A stretch of 6,159 nucleotides of DNA from Bacteriovoracaceae bacterium. GTDB lineage: Bacteria > Bdellovibrionota > Bacteriovoracia > Bacteriovoracales > Bacteriovoracaceae. A program made the position numbers and the translations under genes. The stretch's first letter is position 1, and each line of letters opens with the position of its first letter. The notes beneath the pieces are model-generated. The model was not told where the DNA came from and did no database searches. It was given only the letters and a program-made list of their open reading frames with translations. The stretch covers positions 1 to 6,159 of the forward strand of contig CANETG010000165.1 in the NCBI GenBank assembly GCA_947440875.1, read 5' to 3'. Positions 1 to 5,277 of this stretch are shown one piece after another.

Positions 1-2
1 AA

Positions 3-530
3 GAACGAAAAGGGTATTATTTTCTTTTTGATTTAGAACTACTCAAATCTGATACTAACGGAATTGAACTTATCAATTCCTATAACTTGCAATCCCAAGC
101 AACGCTGGTTACAAGTCATTTTGATGATGAGAAAATTCAAACAACTGCCAGTGCCATGGGTATCCGGATCATTCCTAAAGATCTCGCTGCCATTATCCCA
201 ATTAAATACAATTCCACTTTAAAAAAACGGATTGTGCTTATTGATGATGATCATTACATACATGCAGCCTGGCGAACTGCAGCTGAGTCCAAAGATATAG
301 ACTTGTATTCTTATACGGGAATAGAGCAATTTCTCAAAAATCAGGAAAAGTTTGATAAGGATATTGAGATTTTCATCGATTCATTATTAGGAGAAAATCA
401 GTATGGGGAAATAGAGGCTCAGAAAATCTTTGATTTAGGATTCAAGAATATTACACTTGCTAGTGGATTGACCTTCGCAATATTACCGCACTGGATAAAA
501 CAAAGTACAAATAAGCGCTTCCCGTTCTAG
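3..530 (+). CDS. C-terminal part of a sensor kinase/response regulator with two receiver-like domains (5' end outside window)
   Basis: The frame is open from the first bases of the window, so the gene starts further left; a TTG at 87 is an internal Leu codon, not a credible start. The visible 175 residues form two receiver-like (REC) units. The first is only its C-terminal half: a FDLEL strand with a candidate phospho-acceptor Asp (residue 10 of the visible part), TNGIEL, VTSH, and IPK with the conserved Lys near residue 59. The second begins at KRIVLIDDD (acidic cluster at 81-83), has FIDS with a candidate acceptor Asp at 126, and continues with LASGL and a short tail ending in WIK...RFPF. 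It lacks a clear Lys-Pro and its fold looks degenerate. This C-terminal arrangement is known from some Bdellovibrio-type histidine kinases; kinase domains would lie off the left edge. The region is AT-richer than ugd by eye. Confident about REC similarity, less about the whole protein. Confidence 0.7.
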   Translation, partial: ERKGYYFLFDLELLKSDTNGIELINSYNLQSQATLVTSHFDDEKIQTTASAMGIRIIPKDLAAIIPIKYNSTLKKRIVLIDDDHYIHAAWRTAAESKDIDLYSYTGIEQFLKNQEKFDKDIEIFIDSLLGENQYGEIEAQKIFDLGFKNITLASGLTFAILPHWIKQSTNKRFPF

Positions 531-1840
531 GAAATCGCCTTCCCAATCGCATAATACTCAAACCCCTGCTCCAGAACCTTCTTCGTATTATAAAGATTCC
601 TTCCATCAAAGATCACAGCCGTCTTCAAGCGCGACTTAATCTCCTCAAAATCCGGAGCACGATACTGCTTCCATTCAGTCATCACTAACAACCCATCAGC
701 TCCATTAAGAGCATCATACTTGTTCTCAAACTGATCCAGAGGAATTCCAAGCTTAGTCATGTACTGCTCGAAGTGATCAGCAGCAGCTGGGTCGTGGAAA
801 CGAACTTTCGCGCCGGCTTCATGAAGTGCCACAACCGTATCGATCGCTGGAGTTTCGCGGATATCATCCGTATTGGCCTTGAAAGCCACTCCCCAGAGGA
901 CAAATGTTTTGCCCTTGAGATCGTTCTTGAAGTGCTTCATCACTTTCGTGAAGAGGTATTTCTTTTGCTCTTTATTCACTTCCTCAACTGCTTCCACAAT
1001 CTTGAAGCGAAGGCCGTGTTCTCTTGATGTGTAAACGAGTGCTTTCACATCTTTCGGAAAACAAGATCCGCCGTAACCTGGACCTGGATAAAGAAACTGA
1101 GATCCGATACGCGAGTCAGTTGAGATTCCGTGACGAACTTCTTCGACGTCGGCACCGACTGTATCGCAGAGACGGGCCACTTCGTTCATGAATGAGATTT
1201 TCGTGGCGAGAAAACAGTTCGCTGCATACTTCGTCATTTCTGCAGAAATATTACTCATGCGAATCGTACGCTTCACCTGACGATTAAACGGCTCGTAGAG
1301 CTGTTCGATCACATCACCTGCTGCATCTTCGAGGCAACCGATGATAATTCTTTCTGGCTTCATGAAGTCTTCAACTGCGGAGCCTTCTTTTAAGAACTCA
1401 GGATTGTTAACGACGTAGAATTTTTTCGTTGTTTTTGATTTGAGATGTTCGCGGACTTTATTTCCTGTTCCTACGGGAACTGTCGATTTGACGACAACGA
1501 TGGCACCCTCTTTCATGAAAGGAGCAATCGAATCACAAGCACCAAAAACGTATTTGAGATCGGCCTGGCCATCATCAGAGGACGGAGTTCCGACGGCGAG
1601 GAAAATGGCATCGGCCGTTCTGCAGGAATCATAGCTAGTTGAGAAAGTGAGGCGCTTTTCTGCGTAATTGGTTTGCATGAGGGGCTCGAGCCCTGGTTCG
1701 TAAATTGGGCACTCGCCTTTTTTCATGCGCTCAACTTTGGCGGCGTCGAGATCGATACAAGTGACGTCGTAACCCATTTCCGCAAAACAAGACCCGGTCA
1801 CGAGTCCAACGTATCCTGTTCCAATAATGCTAAGCTTCAT
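527..1840 (-). CDS. ugd: UDP-glucose 6-dehydrogenase
   Basis: Cytoplasmic enzyme that oxidises UDP-glucose to UDP-glucuronate with two NAD+, supplying uronic acid for capsule, O-antigen or other exopolysaccharide. The 437-residue length is normal for the bacterial UDP-glucose/GDP-mannose dehydrogenase family. N-terminal Rossmann fold: GTGYVG at residues 7-12, acidic CIDLD near 28-32, AVGTP near 82-86 and KSTVPVG near 118-124. Central domain: NNPEFLKEG, then EMTKYAAN with Lys204 and Asn208. The catalytic Cys260 lies in GGSCFPKD, with Asp264. C-terminal UDP-binding domain: GVAFKANTDDIRE and FDGRN. All key residues are present. The start is ATG at 1840, because MKLSIIGTGYVG is the family N terminus and GAGAGGA (1853-1847) sits 6 bases before it; the TTG five codons upstream overlaps that site. 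The gene lies opposite to the other polysaccharide genes, and its stop overlaps the left neighbour's stop in a shared CTAG. Confidence 0.97.
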   Translation of the reverse strand: MKLSIIGTGYVGLVTGSCFAEMGYDVTCIDLDAAKVERMKKGECPIYEPGLEPLMQTNYAEKRLTFSTSYDSCRTADAIFLAVGTPSSDDGQADLKYVFGACDSIAPFMKEGAIVVVKSTVPVGTGNKVREHLKSKTTKKFYVVNNPEFLKEGSAVEDFMKPERIIIGCLEDAAGDVIEQLYEPFNRQVKRTIRMSNISAEMTKYAANCFLATKISFMNEVARLCDTVGADVEEVRHGISTDSRIGSQFLYPGPGYGGSCFPKDVKALVYTSREHGLRFKIVEAVEEVNKEQKKYLFTKVMKHFKNDLKGKTFVLWGVAFKANTDDIRETPAIDTVVALHEAGAKVRFHDPAAADHFEQYMTKLGIPLDQFENKYDALNGADGLLVMTEWKQYRAPDFEEIKSRLKTAVIFDGRNLYNTKKVLEQGFEYYAIGKAIS

Positions 1841-1846
1841 AAAGGG

Positions 1847-1903
1847 TCCTCTCAAGAATGAAAAAAGTGAGTTTATTTTGATTCTTTTGGTGGCCGTTGT
1901 CCA
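1847..1903 (-). promoter_or_regulatory. Candidate sigma70 promoter and Shine-Dalgarno of ugd
   Basis: On the minus strand TGGACA (1903-1898; 5 of 6 matches to the -35 consensus) is followed after exactly 17 bases by CAAAAT (1880-1875; 4 of 6 matches to the -10). A start near 1868 would give a leader of roughly 30 bases carrying GAGAGGA at 1853-1847. The rest of the divergent region (1904-2041) should hold the promoter for the secreted-protein pair, but I could not find a convincing -35/-10 pair there on the plus strand. There is also no strong terminator in it. Confidence 0.4.
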
Positions 1904-2041
1904 TGTTTCTAAGGTCCTGGAAGGGAGAAACGGTACCAGTTAAGAGCTCAGGGTTGAGGTTTTTAGACCTGTAAAATTTTCACCGGCGTAGGGTCAAACT
2001 CATGACCGTGATATTGAAGCTCTCTATCTCAAGGGGACTGA

Positions 2042-2665
2042 ATGAAATTCCTATTTTGCCTGACCCTCACTCTATTTAGCGTAACCAGTTTTGCTCAATC
2101 CGTTCTCTGGCCCGAGGGACTTCCCTGTGTGAAAGTCGGCGGATTTATGGACGGTCGCTATACAGAGGGTCTGACAAAATACGCATGGTTTGCAAGAACC
2201 TTCAAAGAAACCGAAGTCTACATTTCCGAGATCACTGGTAAACCGGCCGATCAAATCAAACTGAGTTTCAACTATCTCCAGTACCGTTTTGGATACCAAA
2301 TTTTGACTCTGGCGGATTACTCAGCAGACTGCAACAGTTTCCCCTCGGACAACGATCCAGATCTGCTCGAGATCAAAAGAAAATCTGAAGAGGGAACATT
2401 AAAGGCAGAAGACTTTAAAGGTCCAAAATTTTTGCACGTCATTCAGCCGATCGATAAAGCAGAAGTTAACTGCCTCGCAATTAGTAAGATCAATGGCAAA
2501 ACTCAAGGCTGTAACGACATTTGGCAAGATGGTCTCCAGGAAGACGAGCTCGTTTGTATCAAGGGAAAAACGTACCCTAAGTGCCACATCGAATGTCTTG
2601 AGAAAATTTACAACCGCCGAGTCGAGCAAACTTCCGGAACCTGCAAAGTTGAGGCTGGAGAATAA
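2042..2665 (+). CDS. Secreted cysteine-containing protein of unknown function (207 aa)
   Basis: Not recognised. The first 19 residues look like a Sec signal peptide: MKF, a hydrophobic stretch, and SFA then QS as a probable signal peptidase I site; no lipobox is seen. The mature part has eight cysteines (29, 97, 144, 157, 172, 181, 185, 201), an even number that suits periplasmic or extracellular disulfides. Four of them crowd into the last 36 residues as C-x8-C-x3-C-x15-C, resembling a small disulfide knot. The middle is polar and acidic with no membrane segment. The start ATG has a strong AAGGGG (2031-2036) 5 bases upstream. The next gene begins 1 base after this stop, so the two are almost surely co-transcribed and translationally coupled. 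The product could be an envelope or exported accessory factor; the sequence gives no catalytic motif. Confidence 0.8.
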   Translation: MKFLFCLTLTLFSVTSFAQSVLWPEGLPCVKVGGFMDGRYTEGLTKYAWFARTFKETEVYISEITGKPADQIKLSFNYLQYRFGYQILTLADYSADCNSFPSDNDPDLLEIKRKSEEGTLKAEDFKGPKFLHVIQPIDKAEVNCLAISKINGKTQGCNDIWQDGLQEDELVCIKGKTYPKCHIECLEKIYNRRVEQTSGTCKVEAGE

Positions 2666-2666
2666 T

Positions 2667-3434
2667 ATGAAAAGCACTATCATCATTGCTCTCGCTCTGA
2701 GTTCTTCAATCGCGGGAGCAGCACCCTCCGTGAAGTCATGGACCAATCCTGAATGCGCAACTGGTTCGTGCGAAGTGAAAGGGATGAAAATCTTTCTTGA
2801 GAAAACAGTTGTCGCTCGTCTAGCGGGAACTAGCATGGTGGGGGAAATTGAGACAACTAATAAAGCCGATTTAAGTAAGTATGCTTTCGTTCAGTATATC
2901 GAGGGATGTCTTTTCGAAACCACCAAAGACGGTGCCATTCGCATGGGCACACGCGAGTATTGGGGAAAAAGAGGCGTTCCGTTTAAACACATTGGGATGA
3001 ACCTTGATTCTGCGTCTGATCGAGATCCTATTTATTGGTCAAACACACTTGCCGGATGGGATGACCTAAGAGGTTTTGAGATTCCGAGGAACTCTACGTA
3101 TTCCCACTCAAATCCTTTTCTCACTGAAAACTTAGGGGCCTGGGCGGGTAAGGTAACAAACCTCAAAGAAAATAAGATTTTTGTTCAAGACGTCCCGACG
3201 ATGTCAGGCTGGGATCTGGATGAAGAAACGATGAAAGTGAATGCACGGAACTCAAGCTTGAAGTTCAAGATTTGCCTTCATAAGATTTCAGACATTCCGG
3301 CTGAAGTAGAGCTTTCGAACACTGAGATTGCAGACCCGATTGTTTGCATGAGCTGGGACTCGAACTTTATCTATAACTTCTCGACGAGGAAGTTTGTGGA
3401 TAACAAAGACTCGATTCATCCGGTTTGTAAGTAA
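2667..3434 (+). CDS. Secreted protein of unknown function (255 aa), second gene of the pair
   Basis: Not recognised. The start is ATG 2667, preceded by GGAG at 2657-2660 with 6-base spacing and followed directly by a signal peptide (Lys2, hydrophobic run, then AGAA near residues 15-19). The same frame is open upstream to 2493, but that stretch lies inside the previous gene and would bury the signal peptide. Six cysteines (30, 35, 81, 203, 227, 254), all after the predicted cleavage site, suggest up to three disulfides; the C30-x4-C35 pair lies just inside the mature N terminus and C254 is the penultimate residue. The protein is rich in Trp, Asn and Ser with no further hydrophobic segment, so a soluble periplasmic or extracellular beta-type fold is plausible. 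No motif assigns a function. It sits 1 base behind the preceding secreted-protein gene and 42 bases before the ligase gene. Confidence 0.8.
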   Translation: MKSTIIIALALSSSIAGAAPSVKSWTNPECATGSCEVKGMKIFLEKTVVARLAGTSMVGEIETTNKADLSKYAFVQYIEGCLFETTKDGAIRMGTREYWGKRGVPFKHIGMNLDSASDRDPIYWSNTLAGWDDLRGFEIPRNSTYSHSNPFLTENLGAWAGKVTNLKENKIFVQDVPTMSGWDLDEETMKVNARNSSLKFKICLHKISDIPAEVELSNTEIADPIVCMSWDSNFIYNFSTRKFVDNKDSIHPVCK

Positions 3435-3445
3435 AGAATGGGTGT

Positions 3446-3480
3446 TCATCTCAGAGATTTCTGTTATTTTTAAGAGATGA
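3446..3480 (+). repeat. 7-bp inverted repeat spanning the start codon of the O-antigen ligase gene
   Basis: TCATCTC (3446-3452) is the exact reverse complement of GAGATGA (3474-3480), which contains the ATG at 3477. The loop is 21 bases and U-rich. Folded in mRNA, it would occlude the start codon and the only Shine-Dalgarno-like bases (AAGAG, abutting the ATG). A match of this length can arise by chance, so a regulatory role is only a possibility. Confidence 0.25.
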
Positions 3481-4649
3481 TCCGACTTACCAATGCTTCG
3501 CTTTTCTTTTTAGCCGCTGGCATTCTGACTTCAGTTTCAGTCCTCTCAGGCTATCAGGTGCTATTTGTTATTCCTCTGTTTTATTATTCTTATCAGGCCA
3601 TTAAAAATAAAGACTATGACTTACCGAAAAGCGCCTGGTGGTTAATCGCTTTTTTCTTCGTCGCCTTACTTAGTCTCTTAACGAATTTCGAAATCATTCC
3701 TAAGCCTTCAAAGAACTTTGGACGACTTAAGTACTATCTCTACGGTTTCGGTGGGATATTCGTTTTCCGAGTTTGGTTGAAAGAGGCAACTGACCAAGCC
3801 AAGAAAATAATCACGAATGTATTTTTGGTGAGCATCATCGCTGCGGGTTTGTGTGCCGGTTGGCAGTTCATGAATGGAGAACCGAGACCAAAAGGCTTCA
3901 CCGATACCATGAGATATGGATACGGATCAGCGATGCTTCTTTGCACTCTCCTCTCCGCGATTCTTCATCGTGAAAAGATAAAAAATTGGTTCGACTACAG
4001 AGTCGGAATCGTGGCATTCGTCATCGGTGTATTTGGAATGTACATAACCTATACCCGTGGCGGACTTCTAGGCTTTCTGTGTGGACTTCCGTTTGCCTTG
4101 TACTTTTATCGAGCCAAGTGGGGACTAGTGGTGGGAGGAGCTGCACTTCTCGTTGTGATGACCCTCGGTGGATTTTACCTCTTTGGAACTTCAAATAGTG
4201 GCTCTCGATTCTTAATCAATAAAAACAATAATTCTGATCAGATTCGTAGGAGCCAGTGGCAGGCAGCAATCATTGCAGTGAAAGAGCGTCCGATTTTAGG
4301 CTGGGGACTTTCTAATTTTCACTCACAACTTAAGCGCATTAAAGAAACCTACGACCTCGAGAAAAAAGACTACAACGATGCTCACGCGCATAACTTATTT
4401 CTGGAAGTGGCTTCAGGAACAGGCCTCATAGGTCTCATTCTCTTTCTTGGTTGGTTACTCACATGGGCATGGGAATCTTTCCGGGCCGGTGGTCTCACAA
4501 GGGCGATGGTTATTCCGTTTGGAGTTGCCTTCGTGGTGGGAAGTCAGTTCGAAGTCACTTTTGATGCAAACAATGCGTCGATGATTTTCTTCCTCTACTC
4601 GATCTCAGTAGCTAAGATGACTTCTTTATCCTCTCAAGACCTTCCATAA
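3477..4649 (+). CDS. O-antigen ligase / Wzy-type polymerase family membrane protein
   Basis: Inner-membrane GT-C-like enzyme of the Wzy_C (O-antigen ligase) family. Relatives either join lipid-linked O-antigen to lipid A-core (WaaL) or polymerise repeat units (Wzy); sequence alone does not separate these. The 390 residues include roughly ten hydrophobic segments, among them about 7-23, 27-39, 53-69, 112-130, 148-163, 176-192, 197-210, 215-237, 314-333 and 343-357. The family signatures are present: YTRGG with Arg194; a large periplasmic loop between about 238 and 310 containing QWQAA and PILGWGLSNF; and AHAHNLFLE with His303/His305 and Asn306 followed by the GTGLIGL helix. These match the essential Arg and His positions known for WaaL. 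The start at 3477 has a poor ribosome site (AAGAG touching the ATG), but no better in-frame start is seen. Its 3' end overlaps the antitoxin gene by 38 bases, tail to tail. Confidence 0.88.
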   Translation: MIRLTNASLFFLAAGILTSVSVLSGYQVLFVIPLFYYSYQAIKNKDYDLPKSAWWLIAFFFVALLSLLTNFEIIPKPSKNFGRLKYYLYGFGGIFVFRVWLKEATDQAKKIITNVFLVSIIAAGLCAGWQFMNGEPRPKGFTDTMRYGYGSAMLLCTLLSAILHREKIKNWFDYRVGIVAFVIGVFGMYITYTRGGLLGFLCGLPFALYFYRAKWGLVVGGAALLVVMTLGGFYLFGTSNSGSRFLINKNNNSDQIRRSQWQAAIIAVKERPILGWGLSNFHSQLKRIKETYDLEKKDYNDAHAHNLFLEVASGTGLIGLILFLGWLLTWAWESFRAGGLTRAMVIPFGVAFVVGSQFEVTFDANNASMIFFLYSISVAKMTSLSSQDLP

Positions 4650-4851
4650 TAAAACTTCTCATAAGCACCTGATAGGGAATTCCTTTTTTCTCAGCAATAA
4701 CTTTCAACTCATCCACAACTTCTGGAGGAAGGGTTAAGCTTGTTGGCATCTTTCGTTTCATCATGCGTTTTTGACTAGCTTTTGAGGCTTCGTAATCCCA
4801 TTCATTGTCATCATATTCAGGTCCACTTTCTTTAACGTATTTACCTATCAT
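4612..4851 (-). CDS. CopG/BrnA-like ribbon-helix-helix antitoxin
   Basis: A 79-residue antitoxin of the BrnA/CopG type that would neutralise the adjacent BrnT-like toxin and repress their shared promoter. The N-terminal half is acidic (ESGPEYDDNEWDYEAS), as is usual for the toxin-wrapping arm; a basic linker (KRMMKRK, about 28-34) follows. Residues 36-76 form the ribbon-helix-helix: PTSLTLPPEVV gives the DNA-contacting strand and first helix, and ELKVIAEKKGIPYQVLMRSFIMEGLERI gives the GIPYQ turn and second helix that are typical of this antitoxin group. The frame is intact. The ATG at 4851 lies inside the last codons of the toxin frame (11-base overlap), so it depended on translational coupling; its own Shine-Dalgarno (AGAGA) is weak. 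The premature stop in the toxin may therefore reduce its expression. The stop TAG at 4614-4612 falls within the end of the convergent ligase gene. Confidence 0.85.
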   Translation of the reverse strand: MIGKYVKESGPEYDDNEWDYEASKASQKRMMKRKMPTSLTLPPEVVDELKVIAEKKGIPYQVLMRSFIMEGLERIKKSS

Positions 4852-5164
4852 ATAGTTCTCTTTCTTTTTTATTAGCGACTCGACAACTTATTACGCGAAT
4901 AGAATTATCTCTGACAGTAAAGTTTAAAAACAAACCCCTACCATTAAAATTTTGAGCTAAAACTCCGAATCGATCTTCCTCGCTAATAGGTTCAATTTGT
5001 AATCATAAAGGAAATATTTTTAAATCATTGAAGCAAGATTCAGCTTCATTCGGCGTAATCCCATGCTTCTTGGAAATCTTCTCTCTATTCCACAAGTCCC
5101 AAACGAAACTGTGAGATTTTAGAAGAAACTCCTCTAACCACTTGATAAAGATGAACTTCGCCAC
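4841..5164 (-). pseudogene. BrnT-like toxin frame interrupted by an in-frame TGA
   Basis: Read from GTG 5164, the minus strand encodes 107 codons ending TAA at 4843-4841, with one internal stop: TGA at 5005-5003, codon 54. Both halves match the BrnT ribonuclease-type toxin pattern. Before the stop come FVWDLWNREK (20-29), KKHGITPNEAE (32-42) and a Phe-Asn-Asp. After it come SEEDRFGVL, a glycine turn with GLFLNFTVRD, IRVISCR and ANKKERELY at the C terminus. The frame is unchanged across the stop, so this is a point nonsense change (or a base-calling error), not a frameshift. No ATG, GTG or TTG soon after the stop offers a restart. The start is uncertain: GTG 5164 has AGGAG 6 bases upstream but adds about 18 residues before the usual BrnT N terminus. 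A GAGGAG at 5134-5129 precedes that N terminus but no standard start codon follows it. AT-rich compared with the flanks. Confidence 0.75.
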
Positions 5165-5183
5165 TACTTACTCCTGAGTAGTG
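5162..5183 (-). promoter_or_regulatory. Hairpin with the toxin Shine-Dalgarno in its loop
   Basis: On the minus strand CACTACT (5183-5177) and AGTAGTG (5168-5162) are perfect 7-bp arms around the 8-base loop CAGGAGTA, which exposes AGGAG. The GTG start codon is the last three bases of the 3' arm, so the folded leader would hide the start while presenting the ribosome site. This may limit toxin translation, or the arms may simply be extra copies of the operator half-site GTAGTG. Confidence 0.4.
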
Positions 5184-5207
5184 TATCACACTACCAAAAA
5201 TGATCAA
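5178..5207 (-). promoter_or_regulatory. Probable antitoxin operator palindrome overlapping a candidate promoter
   Basis: GTAGTGTGATACACTAC (5194-5178, minus strand) is a perfect 7-bp inverted repeat with a 3-base spacer, immediately before the toxin frame; a third GTAGTG half-site follows at 5167-5162. Ribbon-helix-helix antitoxins of this type typically bind such short repeats in their own promoter. TTGATC (5207-5202) and TACACT (5185-5180) with a 16-base spacer are a possible -35/-10, and the palindrome would cover the -10. One difficulty: initiation about 7 bases downstream would fall in the AGGAG at 5175-5171. The promoter may therefore lie further upstream, or translation may begin later than GTG 5164. 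Confidence 0.5.
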
Positions 5208-5277
5208 TCTGGCGCCTAACCTATAAGAATCACGAATTAAAGTAGATGAAATACAGAAAAGAAGATAAGTTTTTGCA

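Noticed and set aside
773..1027. Plus-strand open frame inside ugd
   Set aside because: Antisense to a fully conserved enzyme; the translation has no family features. The same applies to the open frames at 1440-1634, 1445-1642 and 1673-1861.
1954..1977. TTGAGG and TAAAAT as a plus-strand promoter for the secreted-protein pair
   Set aside because: The spacer is only 12 bases, too short for a sigma70 promoter.
2493..2666. In-frame N-terminal extension of the second secreted protein
   Set aside because: It lies wholly inside the preceding gene, has no ribosome site and would bury a clear signal peptide; ATG 2667 has a good GGAG.
2399..2836. Minus-strand open frame across the junction of the two secreted-protein genes
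   Set aside because: Antisense shadow of two genes with signal peptides and ribosome sites; no domain or ribosome site of its own. The open frame at 2072-2299 (-) is likewise a shadow.
4673..4690. GGAATTCC palindrome followed by a T run after the ligase gene, as a terminator
   Set aside because: The palindrome has no loop, so it cannot form a usable RNA hairpin, and it lies within the antitoxin gene.
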